Of a stretch of 57,598 nt of DNA, positions 17,612 to 26,249 are shown piece by piece. Positions within the stretch are counted from its first letter, which is position 1. Each line of letters begins with the position of its first letter. Source of the stretch: Candidatus Thorarchaeota archaeon (GTDB taxonomy: Archaea; Asgardarchaeota; Thorarchaeia; Thorarchaeales; Thorarchaeaceae); assembly GCA_004524595.1 (NCBI GenBank), contig SDOA01000010.1:1-57598 (forward strand). The letters are read 5' to 3'. Position numbers and translations under genes: made by a program. The notes beneath the pieces were generated by a model. It searched no databases. It saw only the letters and a list, made by a program, of their open reading frames with translations, and had not been told where the DNA came from.

Positions 17612-19339
17612 ATGGCAATAAGACGAAGATATTTGGTATTGATTATCGGTCTCATAATAATGTTTTCCGGAGTTACTCTTGCTGCAGGAACTCAAATCAA
17701 TTTTGGTTCAGTTGTAGTTACAGAGGTTGATTTTCAGGCCAGCGATGGCTCATCCATTCACAGTACATTGCAGCGGCCAATCTATGCAACTGAAACGAAT
17801 CCGCTGCCTGGTGTTGTTGTTATTCATGGGTCATTGCAGAACAAAGAATGGCTGATGGCCTTTGGTATTGAACTTGCTAGACGGGGTTTTGTTGTGCTTA
17901 CAATTGATGCAAATGGACATGGTAACTCAGAACCGGGTTCAGGGAGTGGCACTGCAGCCCTAGAGTATCTCGCAGCATTGGACTATGTCGATGGAACACA
18001 GATAGGTCTGATAGGTCACAGCATGGGAGGAGGAATTGCTTGGAATGCTTTGAATGAGTCAAGTGTTTATGTTCGAGCATTGGTACTTGTTGGATCAGGA
18101 TTCAGGTCTAATGTAGCCTATGTTCCCAATACGTTATTAGCTACGGGAAACTTTGATTCTCTTTCGAGTTACCCCCATAATTATGCATTACTAGAACCGT
18201 ATTTCAACGTGACAGGAGTGGTTCCAGACACCACCTATGGTGATTTCGAGAATAATACTGCCAGAAGAGCTATCTTTCCAAGAACGAATCATCTCTTCGA
18301 AACAATCGACCCAACCATTGTGAGTGAAAGTATTGATTGGATGAGAAATAGTCTGAAAGGTGGAGCTGAGGATGAACATTGGATAGCAAGTCCTAACCTA
18401 ATCTATCCTTTCTGGCTGGTTGGCGGTTTTATGGGATTGATGGGAGCACTGCTCACTGTTATTCCAATGATAGTGATATTACTTGGTACACCTCTTTTCT
18501 CAGATTTGAAAAACAGCTCTCTCGATGAAAATACGGTTGGCACAAGATCTTGGCTTACATATGGATCAATTTACGCATTTATTGGTGCTGGTACGTTCTT
18601 TCCATTCTTGTTAGTCGGAACATTGGTTTCATATGTCATACCATTTCCACAATATAATGGAATACCTGTAATGATGTGGATGGTGGGCAGTGGATTAATC
18701 GCACTTTTGATTCTATTCGTTATCTTATATGTCAGGGGTCGCAATCAACAAGGAATTGATTCGGTTACCATGAACAGACTATTCAGGTTTGGATCTGAAA
18801 ATAATATCCTGTCTCTCATCAAGACACTCATTCTATCGTTAATCATATTCGTATGGCTATATGCTCTCACTCTGCTAGTAGACCTAGGGTTTGTTTTAGA
18901 CTTAAGATGTTTCCTTCCGGGACTTCATGATATGACTCTTGCACAGGCTACTATCATGCCTCTATATTTTGTCGTATTCCTATTTTATTTCATTGTAGAA
19001 GGAGCTTGGCTGACCGGCATAATGTTACCAGAAGGTACCGGGTCATGGTTTAGAGTACAGATGAACTGGACTGTGAAGGCAGTCTTCATCAAGACCATTC
19101 CATTTCTCATTTTGATTGCATTTGAGTTCTTAGGTGGGTATTTTGCAGGATTTCCTGTCGTTCCAGGCATGATTGGCTATTCATGGCTGTTCTTCTATGC
19201 ATTCACACCATGGTTCGCAATATGTACAGTATTCACAATGTTTGCATATCGCGTGACTGGAAATAGATGGCTTGGCGCTATGGTTAATGCATTACTATGC
19301 GCTTGGCTTCTAGCATCAATTCTATCATTTAGAGGATAA
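17612..19339 (+). CDS. Membrane-anchored alpha/beta hydrolase
   Basis: N-terminal signal or anchor (YLVLIIGLIIMFSGVTLAAG) is followed by an extracytoplasmic alpha/beta-hydrolase domain. It has the oxyanion strand VVVIHGSLQNKEWLM, then GFVVLTIDANGHGNSEPG. The nucleophile elbow is GLIGHSMGGG and the late histidine is in RTNHLFETIDPT. After residue 250 it changes to about eight hydrophobic segments, so the C-terminal half is a polytopic membrane domain. This gives an esterase/peptidase-like domain outside the cell tied to a large membrane part. The GAGGTGA ribosome site lies 10 nt before the ATG. The exact substrate is unknown, and the membrane half matches nothing I recognise. Confidence 0.88.
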   Translation: MAIRRRYLVLIIGLIIMFSGVTLAAGTQINFGSVVVTEVDFQASDGSSIHSTLQRPIYATETNPLPGVVVIHGSLQNKEWLMAFGIELARRGFVVLTIDANGHGNSEPGSGSGTAALEYLAALDYVDGTQIGLIGHSMGGGIAWNALNESSVYVRALVLVGSGFRSNVAYVPNTLLATGNFDSLSSYPHNYALLEPYFNVTGVVPDTTYGDFENNTARRAIFPRTNHLFETIDPTIVSESIDWMRNSLKGGAEDEHWIASPNLIYPFWLVGGFMGLMGALLTVIPMIVILLGTPLFSDLKNSSLDENTVGTRSWLTYGSIYAFIGAGTFFPFLLVGTLVSYVIPFPQYNGIPVMMWMVGSGLIALLILFVILYVRGRNQQGIDSVTMNRLFRFGSENNILSLIKTLILSLIIFVWLYALTLLVDLGFVLDLRCFLPGLHDMTLAQATIMPLYFVVFLFYFIVEGAWLTGIMLPEGTGSWFRVQMNWTVKAVFIKTIPFLILIAFEFLGGYFAGFPVVPGMIGYSWLFFYAFTPWFAICTVFTMFAYRVTGNRWLGAMVNALLCAWLLASILSFRG

Positions 19340-19348
19340 TCAAACTAA

Positions 19349-19377
19349 GGGGAATGGGTGTTCAAAGACCCATCCCT
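19349..19377. terminator. Convergent-gene hairpin
   Basis: ATGGGT-GTTCAAAG-ACCCAT forms a stem extended by GGGG/CCCT after one bulged A. It lies between the hydrolase stop and the 3' end of the gene on the other strand, overlapping that gene's stop codon. Confidence 0.5.
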
Positions 19378-20284
19378 ATTTCCTTTTTTCAAGGTGCGTG
19401 AACAACCATTCAACTAGCCCTGTACCGGACGCGCCTAGTTCTTTGCAAGTGTGAACAACCATACCTTCGAAGAGTTCAGTAGTACCTCCATGGAACTCTC
19501 GTGCAAATCTAACGTAACTATTCGGATTGATGAGGTGGGACCTGATGTTGTAGACTGAACCATCAGTTCCTACGATTCTTGTCTTTGCTCCGATAGGTAT
19601 TCCATGATCAGAGTGTGTTTCTGTAGCAAAATCAATGGTTTCAATTGGAATATGCCCATCTGCAGAACTAATTCCGCCTGAGCAATGGGCTTCGCCTTTG
19701 ACTTCATCACGACGAAGGCCTATGGATAATTCATCAAACTGAGCATGAAGGGCAAACCAGCTTTCAATATGCCAGTCTCGAGATCCCCAGCTCTTATCGC
19801 GTTCCCCAAGTCCTCTAAAATTGATAATTTTACCATCAGAAAATTCGATGCGACCATACGGAGACCCCGATTGTTCGAAGTGTCCAGCCCAAGAGGTGCC
19901 ACTTCCAGTACCAAAATCATAGACAGGAAATCTACATGGCCATTTGATGTCTGCCTTTAGTTTATCATCATTGAAGAAGATATGCCATTCCTTCAAGGGT
20001 TCAATCAATTTGTAGGTCAGGATTCCATCAGTCAATGATTCCAAGAGATCATCAGAGAAATGACCATCGGGCTCTTGAAAATAGACTTCGCGTTCAGACC
20101 TGTAGAATAGGGCAAACACAAATTCGCGTTTCCCTATGTTAGGAAGAAGTCCAATAGTAGAAAATCCAGATATTCCTGCTTCTAAATCCACCCAATTGAA
20201 ATAATAGCTCTCACGCCAATCAGGTTTCTCATTAGCCGTATGGGCATACTCAGAAGATACCGTAAGCTTCTCGTGTTTCTTCAT
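19376..20284 (-). CDS. AttH/CrtC-like (lipocalin-fold) protein
   Basis: A 302-residue protein with no signal peptide. Phrases such as LEAGISGFSTIGLLPNIGKR and GLGERDKSWGSRDW resemble the two-barrel AttH/hydroxyneurosporene-synthase (CrtC)-like fold, where a GERDxSWGxRDW motif is diagnostic. These proteins bind or hydrate lipids such as carotenoids or prenyl chains. The specific substrate cannot be inferred. It lies 12 nt downstream of the 386-residue gene at 20297 on the same strand, so both are probably co-transcribed. The family call is by memory of the motif, not by search. Confidence 0.6.
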   Translation of the reverse strand: MKKHEKLTVSSEYAHTANEKPDWRESYYFNWVDLEAGISGFSTIGLLPNIGKREFVFALFYRSEREVYFQEPDGHFSDDLLESLTDGILTYKLIEPLKEWHIFFNDDKLKADIKWPCRFPVYDFGTGSGTSWAGHFEQSGSPYGRIEFSDGKIINFRGLGERDKSWGSRDWHIESWFALHAQFDELSIGLRRDEVKGEAHCSGGISSADGHIPIETIDFATETHSDHGIPIGAKTRIVGTDGSVYNIRSHLINPNSYVRFAREFHGGTTELFEGMVVHTCKELGASGTGLVEWLFTHLEKRK

Positions 20285-20296
20285 TTTGAATCGCCT

Positions 20297-21454
20297 TTAT
20301 TCGGGGAGCAAATAGAGGGTAGGATCTTCTTCCATCTCATCATCAAAACGACCAAATCTGATGAAGGCGGGATCAGCATCATTCTCCATAAAGAAGGGCA
20401 CATATTCATCTATTACTGATTGGGATAACTTCCAGTCAACTTTGTCTGTGATTCCTACCTGGTTTGTGTATCGAGCGTAGCATCTCCAGTATGCTTCAGC
20501 ACCTGCAATCATAAGCTTCTTCTTATCCCATTCTGCAAATTTAAGATACAACTCCGTCTGCGCAGCATCAGCAGCTTCAGCATAAGCAGGAAGTTCGTCA
20601 AGTCCTAATGGAACAATTTTAGCTCCACGTTTTATATACGCACAAGCACTTGTGACAAGACGAGAATAGTCACCTGGTTCAACAGTGATTGTTCCAATAT
20701 CATTGAAGACGGCCGTTGCATTCATGAGGGTCATTGCAATACCAAGAGATGCAGAGGGTAATTTCGATTCAGTATCTGACCACGGCAACCATAGGTCTTC
20801 TTTTCCATCATGCAGATGTGTATATTCAGAGATGATCAATATCTCATTATTCTCCATGGGATAGGGACCGTGGTCGATAATCTTTGCACGAGCCTCACAC
20901 TCATCAAGGAAGGCATAGAGGTCCACTGAGCCAATATTCCTTCTAATCTTCTTCACTTGGTCTTCACTTACAGGTTCAAGATTGTCCTTGATCCAATTTA
21001 TACTATCATCTTCTAGAGCGAGGTTCACTGCTCCTGATGAGGCTACGGTGGGTTCACTTGAATTGAAGTAGTTTGTGCCCATTTTATACCATTGTTCAAG
21101 CATCCATTTCCATTGCTCTTGACGCTCAACTGGTTCTTTTGAGGAATCACTCTCGTATTTATTGAAGATGACACCCATTCTTGCCAGACTATAGTATAGC
21201 CATAGATAAGTAATGGACAGAGCTTGAATTTCGGATAGTAAGGTCTTACTCTTTTTAGCAAGTTCCTCAGGTGTGATTCTATCCCATACTTGTTTCATAA
21301 CAGGGTAGAGATGTTCGTATGTCTGATAGAAACTTACGCTAATGTACTCGTTTACAGGGAAGAGCTTTGACTCTAGTAGACCTCGTTCTGCAAGAATATC
21401 AGAGAAGACCTGTGACAGGTGTTTTAATTGTTGATTTATAATAGTGATTTCCAT
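20297..21454 (-). CDS. Unknown protein, paired with the AttH-like gene
   Basis: I do not recognise a family. The protein of about 386 residues has no signal peptide or membrane segment. It is rich in helices (QALSITYLWLYYSLARMG, WMLEQWYKMGTNYF, AEAADAAQTELYLKFAEW) and acidic at the C-terminus (FDDEMEEDPTLYLLPE). No catalytic motif stands out. ATG at 21454 is favoured by a GGAG nine nt upstream; upstream ATG and TTG codons are in frame. It is upstream of, and in operon with, the AttH-like gene, and divergent from the split PEP-synthase-like genes. A role together with the AttH-like protein is likely but unspecified. Confidence 0.7.
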   Translation of the reverse strand: MEITIINQQLKHLSQVFSDILAERGLLESKLFPVNEYISVSFYQTYEHLYPVMKQVWDRITPEELAKKSKTLLSEIQALSITYLWLYYSLARMGVIFNKYESDSSKEPVERQEQWKWMLEQWYKMGTNYFNSSEPTVASSGAVNLALEDDSINWIKDNLEPVSEDQVKKIRRNIGSVDLYAFLDECEARAKIIDHGPYPMENNEILIISEYTHLHDGKEDLWLPWSDTESKLPSASLGIAMTLMNATAVFNDIGTITVEPGDYSRLVTSACAYIKRGAKIVPLGLDELPAYAEAADAAQTELYLKFAEWDKKKLMIAGAEAYWRCYARYTNQVGITDKVDWKLSQSVIDEYVPFFMENDADPAFIRFGRFDDEMEEDPTLYLLPE

Positions 21455-21542
21455 CACTCTCATCTCCAAGGATTAATCTCGTTGAAATAGTGTTGCATAC
21501 TATGCTAGTATTAAGTCGTTCGAGAGCATCAGCACTCTTATA

Positions 21543-21941
21543 ATGAGCTTTGATATTTCAAGCGAGAACTTTCAGGTTGGCAGAGTCAAAATGATGAGAG
21601 TTGCACAAGGACTTATTTCATTGAACCTTGAAGCAGAAGGCGAATTGAGATACATTACTTCGGTACAAGAAGTTGTCCAACTTTTGAAAGAAGGTGCAAG
21701 TGGAAAGATAGTGCTTGTCGATGATGCAGGAACTACATTCCTTGCTCCGGTGTTATCCAAATTAGCTGGTGTTGTCTGCATTTCAGGAGCTCTCGGATCT
21801 CATCTTGCTATTGTTACACGAGAGTTTGAAATACCAGCATTAATGGGAACAGGAATTGAAAACCCAAAAGACTTTGATAGAAAATATGCATCGATTAAAC
21901 CAGAAGGGGGAACGTCAGGAGCTCTCTTTATTTCAGAGTGA
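21543..21941 (+). CDS. Stand-alone phosphohistidine (PEP-utilizing mobile) domain
   Basis: A 132-residue protein consisting of the swivelling domain of PEP synthase/PPDK. The core reads KIVLVDDAGTTFLAPVLSKL, then VVCISGALGSHLAIVTRE, with the phospho-accepting histidine in GSHLAIV, and FEIPALMGTGI. In full-length enzymes this domain carries phosphate between the ATP-grasp and the acceptor domains. Here it is a separate gene followed after 16 nt by the ATP-grasp gene, so the two products probably work as a complex. No PEP/pyruvate TIM barrel is encoded beside them, so the acceptor is unknown. Confidence 0.85.
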   Translation: MSFDISSENFQVGRVKMMRVAQGLISLNLEAEGELRYITSVQEVVQLLKEGASGKIVLVDDAGTTFLAPVLSKLAGVVCISGALGSHLAIVTREFEIPALMGTGIENPKDFDRKYASIKPEGGTSGALFISE

Positions 21942-21957
21942 GATTGAGGTGGCTTAG

Positions 21958-22953
21958 TTGGATGCAGATAGGAACCTCTTGGTTGAATCATTAGAAAAGA
22001 TTGCACCAGAGGACATTGAAGTACACGGTGGGAAGGCAACCAATCTTGCAAAACTTAGCTTGAAAGGATTTCAGATTCCACAGGGATTCTCGATTTCCTG
22101 TATTAATTTCTCAAATATGATATCAGATCTACCAGAGATTAGCATTGCTTTGAAACAGGTAGAAAAAACTGATGATTTTGAAGAGATGATCAGTCTATCA
22201 GAGAGAATTCAAAAACAGATTAGGTCTTACAGGATACCAACTAATCTTCGTGTAGAAATAGAGAAAAATTATCATCAATTGCAGAATAATGGAGTGGATT
22301 TTGAGGTAGGATATGCAGTACGGTCTTCTGCAACTATAGAAGACCGAAATGATATTTCATTTGCGGGACAGGCTGAGAGTTGTCTTTGTGTGAGAGGAGT
22401 GTCACACATTCTTAAAGCCATGAAACGGGTCTGGCAATCTACCTTTTCACCAAGTGCTATGATATATCTAAAGACCAAAGGAATATCGTTGAACCAAGTC
22501 AGGATGGCAGTAGTAGTTCAAGAGATGATACCAGCTAGAATCTCGGGTGTAATATTCACTGCAAATGTGGTGAACAATAATGCCGAAGAGATGTTGGTAA
22601 ATGCAACATGGGGATGGGGCGAAGCATTGGTGTCAGGCAAAGTAAATCCGGATACATTTGTCCTGAAAAAGAACCCATTAAGTGTTATTCAGAAACATTT
22701 AGGGCAAAAACAGCTGACATGTGTTTCAAGTCGTATTGATGATAATATGCACACAGTCCTAGAAGAAACACCTCAAAGTAAGCGAGGTGTTTTCACTCTT
22801 GAAGACCACGAATTGTTTGAGCTCGCTGAGCTTTGTCTCAATATAGAGAGCGATATGGGAAAGCCACAGGATATCGAATGGTGTATCACATCTGATGGCA
22901 AGCCTGTGATACTCCAGACTCGTCCAATTACGACTCTTAATGTCCTCTTATGA
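21958..22953 (+). CDS. PEP synthase-like ATP-grasp (PPDK_N) protein
   Basis: A 331-residue protein equal to the ATP-binding half of PEP synthase/PPDK or rifampicin phosphotransferase. The family segments appear in order: GGKATNLAKLSLKGFQIPQG, YAVRSSATIEDRNDISFAGQ, VAVVVQEMIPARISGVIFT-like, NATWGWGEALVSGKVNPD, and the closing DIEWCITSDGKPVILQTRPI. TTG is the start, with GAGGT 7 nt upstream; an ATG 4 nt later is out of frame. Together with the preceding phosphohistidine protein it forms a split dikinase-like pair without the usual third domain. Its 3' end overlaps the opposing ferredoxin gene by 17 bp. Confidence 0.87.
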   Translation: MDADRNLLVESLEKIAPEDIEVHGGKATNLAKLSLKGFQIPQGFSISCINFSNMISDLPEISIALKQVEKTDDFEEMISLSERIQKQIRSYRIPTNLRVEIEKNYHQLQNNGVDFEVGYAVRSSATIEDRNDISFAGQAESCLCVRGVSHILKAMKRVWQSTFSPSAMIYLKTKGISLNQVRMAVVVQEMIPARISGVIFTANVVNNNAEEMLVNATWGWGEALVSGKVNPDTFVLKKNPLSVIQKHLGQKQLTCVSSRIDDNMHTVLEETPQSKRGVFTLEDHELFELAELCLNIESDMGKPQDIEWCITSDGKPVILQTRPITTLNVLL

Positions 22954-23221
22954 CTGTCAGAGAGTCCCCAGGTTTGACAGTGATTGCGTTCTCAGGGCAG
23001 GCAGTAACGCATTTCATGCATCCAGTGCATTTTGACAACCAGATAGCATCAATCCTCCAGATTTCAGGATTATGTGGATCAGGATGTTCGTCTAATGTTG
23101 GGTGCATTAGGAAGACTGCAGGGTCACATACAAAGAGGCATTTTCTACATTCTCTAGGATCTGTGCTTGCACCTGTATGACACTTAGAATAGTCAATCTT
23201 GATACTAGTCTTCTTAACCAT
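22937..23221 (-). CDS. Ferredoxin-like 4Fe-4S protein
   Basis: A 94-residue iron-sulfur protein. One complete cluster motif is present, CTGCMKCVTACPENAI, near the C-terminus. The N-terminal part has cysteines spaced as CRKCLFVC after CHTGASTDPREC, possibly a second, atypical site. It lies 11 nt downstream of the 290-residue Fe-S gene on the same strand and was probably co-transcribed with it, so it may be a small electron-carrier subunit. Its 3' end overlaps the ATP-grasp gene. Confidence 0.85.
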   Translation of the reverse strand: MVKKTSIKIDYSKCHTGASTDPRECRKCLFVCDPAVFLMHPTLDEHPDPHNPEIWRIDAIWLSKCTGCMKCVTACPENAITVKPGDSLTVIRGH

Positions 23222-23232
23222 TTTTTTCTCCC

Positions 23233-24102
23233 TCAGTATTTTCCAGCCTGTCCAGGAACTGATTCTCTTGGAACTAGCTTGAGCGCATCATGCTTACATG
23301 CATGCCTACAGACACCACAACCAAAACATTTGTCAAGATCAACAATGACTCGTTTCACGGAGGGTAGATACCGTAGAGCATTGAATTGGCACATCTTGAC
23401 ACAGGATTTGCAGCCCTGACAGTTGTCTATGTCAATATCGATGACATATTCTCCTTTGTAAACGGTTCTAAGATCAAAGTCATTCCGTAATCGAAGACCA
23501 CCACACTCGGGACTTTCACATGAACAGATAGCATTGATATAAGGCACCGGTTGGAACCAGACTGATGCTACGTATCCTTTCTCGTTCTGCTCTTGAAGTG
23601 CTTGGATTGCTTCCTCACGGTCAAGTCGATATTTAACACCCTCAGGAATGTATCTTGTATGTTTCTCAATAACTTCAGATAACTGACCAAAGTTGATACA
23701 GACTGCATCTTTGACTCCTCTCTGCATCCATCTACATACACAGTAATTCTTGATGATTGGTTCAGCTGCAAGATTCCCAATGATGTGTTGCGCATCTTCC
23801 AGTGGAAGAACCTGACCGAAATGGCCATCGGCGCGAACAGGATTTCTATTCTTCTTCTCACTGTGAATCTGACCCTCTACAACTTTTCGAATGACTCGAC
23901 CAATAATAGGCATTTGCATCTTATACCCAAGACCAATAGAGTTGAATCCCATAATCTTACGGATAAAGAGGGTTTCCATGTTCTTCCATTGCTCATCGAG
24001 ATATTCCCGGGCATTGTATTCATCTGCTAACTCGTTCCGATATAGGCGAGCGTTATTATACCACTTGCCGCCATCACCGTGTTTGAAACACCATTCGCAC
24101 AT
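23233..24102 (-). CDS. Cysteine-rich protein with C-terminal two-[4Fe-4S] ferredoxin domain
   Basis: A 289-residue protein. The last 80 residues form a bacterial-type ferredoxin fold: CQGCKSCVKMCQFNAL and CFGCGVCRHACKHDAL each hold four cysteines. The N-terminus starts MCEWCFKHGDGGKWYNN. The middle has further cysteine groups, NYCVCRWMQRG and ICSCESPECGG, which may bind metal or an additional cluster. ATG at 24102 is chosen, with AGGTGATA upstream; the GTG three codons earlier is in frame. A redox role is clear; partner and substrate are not. It is transcribed toward the small ferredoxin gene. Confidence 0.83.
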   Translation of the reverse strand: MCEWCFKHGDGGKWYNNARLYRNELADEYNAREYLDEQWKNMETLFIRKIMGFNSIGLGYKMQMPIIGRVIRKVVEGQIHSEKKNRNPVRADGHFGQVLPLEDAQHIIGNLAAEPIIKNYCVCRWMQRGVKDAVCINFGQLSEVIEKHTRYIPEGVKYRLDREEAIQALQEQNEKGYVASVWFQPVPYINAICSCESPECGGLRLRNDFDLRTVYKGEYVIDIDIDNCQGCKSCVKMCQFNALRYLPSVKRVIVDLDKCFGCGVCRHACKHDALKLVPRESVPGQAGKY

Positions 24103-24242
24103 TGTTATCACCTGTGGGTTCTGGAGGATATTTTCTTAATCTAGTTGCAATATTTAAGACTCCCGCTATCTTTTAGGATTATAACAATCAGCCGAAAACA
24201 TTAATTCTCATTGAGAGCAGAACACAGATTGGAGGGTCTAAA

Positions 24243-26189
24243 TTGGTGTCTAGATGGACAACTCAAGGAATTCCATTCTCGTTAGGATCTTTTAGCATTC
24301 TCTGGGTTTTATCAGTCATTTGGTTGGTAAGCGTCACTCCGCTTGTATGTACACCATCAATAATCATAGATTCTGATGAGAACTTTAATGTTGCAGAAAC
24401 CCAAAATATGGATAATCCAAAGATGGCAATTGCTCCTTTACCCAAGAAAGACCTTCTACTGCGCGGTATCAATATGCCATGGTATAGTAACACAAAACAA
24501 GTGAGAATTATTCTTAACAATGGAACAGAAGTCTATGAAGATATCACTCCGTATTGGTTCAAGCTTGGACTTGATTTAGATATTCTACGCGCTGACTTAG
24601 ATGCACTTTCGCTAATGGGTGTCCGCCATATCAGAATAACAGCTCTGATTTTCCAATTTATCAACTGGCATCCTGAATTTGGTAGTATGGGTATTAATGC
24701 ATCAGTTATTGCTTCATTCAATACTTTTCTTGAGGAAGTAGAAAGTCGAGGAATTATACTGACGGTTTCATTTCTCGCACCACTTTGGTCATTCTCAGAC
24801 CATCCTTCGCTAATGGAATATTTTCGAATATTCAATACGACATCAGGATTGAATCCATCAGCACTCTACAATCTAGGTTCAAATATGGTATTCATTGCAG
24901 AACATTATCAACATAGTGATGTAATACATACTTGGGAACTTGTCAGTGGATTTTCCATTTTTACAGAGTATCTCTCGACTAGTTTTGGCCTAGATGTTGA
25001 TGCTACAGCTCTCTTTGATTTTATTGCAGACACAGCTGAAGGGATTAGAGCTGTAGCAGAAGATCACTATGTCACAATAAGTGATGGATGGCCACCCCAA
25101 TATGATGAAAATTGGTGGAACACAGGTCTAGTTCCAGTCAATTATGATCAGAGATTACGAGATGCTACTGATTATCTTGCATTATATCTCATTTCAGATA
25201 ATACATCACTCCCCAGAGCTGGTTCTTTATTTAAGCAAGAAGTTATTGTCCAAGTAGCCTCTTCACAACTCTATAATTATTCAAGAAAAGTGAACAGTGA
25301 AGTCTTGCTGAATCTGTATATTGAAGCTCTCAATTGTGGTTATTCAGGATTTTGTCCTTGGGAGTTCTCTCAAAATATTGTCTTACATGAGAGAAATGAC
25401 TCAATTTCTAATCATATGAGGCATGATTGGAGTTGGGATGCATTACTACTGTTCTCGCTCTACAGAGATGAATCTATAAAATTCATTAACACTACAAATT
25501 GGTATGTGCTATCAACAGAACCAGAGATCGATAGATTTGGGAGAATAAGTTTTTCGTTCTTTCATCGTTCAGAGGGAGCATATCCTGCACCTTATGGTTT
25601 TGATGATGGGAGAATCTTTAATCCCTTGGATGGTGGAACTGTGGTGACAGTATATTCAGGAAATCTGCTAATGGGGGATATGCTAGTTATCAATCGAGAA
25701 TATGTTTCAGATACTCTGCTCTTTGGGTCCGAAAAATTAGGCACATGTGATTTTGTTACAACAACATCTACGATATATGATATTGGTCATGTTGAAGAAA
25801 CGGGGATACAGATACAAAGTAATCATACATGGAAGGCGATTGTAGATAAATGTGATACTAGACAGATATTACTGCAAGTCAATTCAACAGGCCCAATAAG
25901 GGTTAATGTGAAGAATGGAGGGTTCACTCTAATCACGGGAACAGACTATACAATTACATATACTGATTTGATTTCAGGAAGAAGCTGGCAGGAGATTATT
26001 GAGGCAGATGACAACCAAACGATTAGCTTCAACATAAATGCAAGTTCACTTAGTATCAAAATATATCAGAGTCCTGACATTGTAGGAATGCTATCACTTG
26101 GATTAAGTATATCAGTAATAGTCATATCAGTCATAATATTCTATTCTGCTGATAGGTTGTTTTCGAAGAAGAATGAAGAGAGTAGTTGA
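24243..26189 (+). CDS. Secreted glycosidase-like (GH5-type barrel) protein, membrane-anchored
   Basis: A 648-residue surface protein. The N-terminal signal is hydrophobic (FSILWVLSVIWLVSVTPLV) and a C-terminal anchor (VGMLSLGLSISVIVISVIIF) is followed by KKNEESS. The middle resembles a TIM-barrel glycosidase: LLLRGINMPWYSNTKQ at strand 1, LMGVRHIRITALIFQF at strand 2, WELVSGFSIFTEYLSTSFGL near a possible acid-base glutamate, and SGFCPWEFSQNI late. It then continues into beta-rich domains. This matches GH5-like proteins only loosely, so substrate and activity are not fixed. TTG start with GGAGG upstream. Confidence 0.65.
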   Translation: MVSRWTTQGIPFSLGSFSILWVLSVIWLVSVTPLVCTPSIIIDSDENFNVAETQNMDNPKMAIAPLPKKDLLLRGINMPWYSNTKQVRIILNNGTEVYEDITPYWFKLGLDLDILRADLDALSLMGVRHIRITALIFQFINWHPEFGSMGINASVIASFNTFLEEVESRGIILTVSFLAPLWSFSDHPSLMEYFRIFNTTSGLNPSALYNLGSNMVFIAEHYQHSDVIHTWELVSGFSIFTEYLSTSFGLDVDATALFDFIADTAEGIRAVAEDHYVTISDGWPPQYDENWWNTGLVPVNYDQRLRDATDYLALYLISDNTSLPRAGSLFKQEVIVQVASSQLYNYSRKVNSEVLLNLYIEALNCGYSGFCPWEFSQNIVLHERNDSISNHMRHDWSWDALLLFSLYRDESIKFINTTNWYVLSTEPEIDRFGRISFSFFHRSEGAYPAPYGFDDGRIFNPLDGGTVVTVYSGNLLMGDMLVINREYVSDTLLFGSEKLGTCDFVTTTSTIYDIGHVEETGIQIQSNHTWKAIVDKCDTRQILLQVNSTGPIRVNVKNGGFTLITGTDYTITYTDLISGRSWQEIIEADDNQTISFNINASSLSIKIYQSPDIVGMLSLGLSISVIVISVIIFYSADRLFSKKNEESS

Positions 26190-26249
26190 AGTATCAATAA
26201 CGCTTTTCTCACACTAAGGATATAATGACTAACAAGGAGAGATTCTCAG

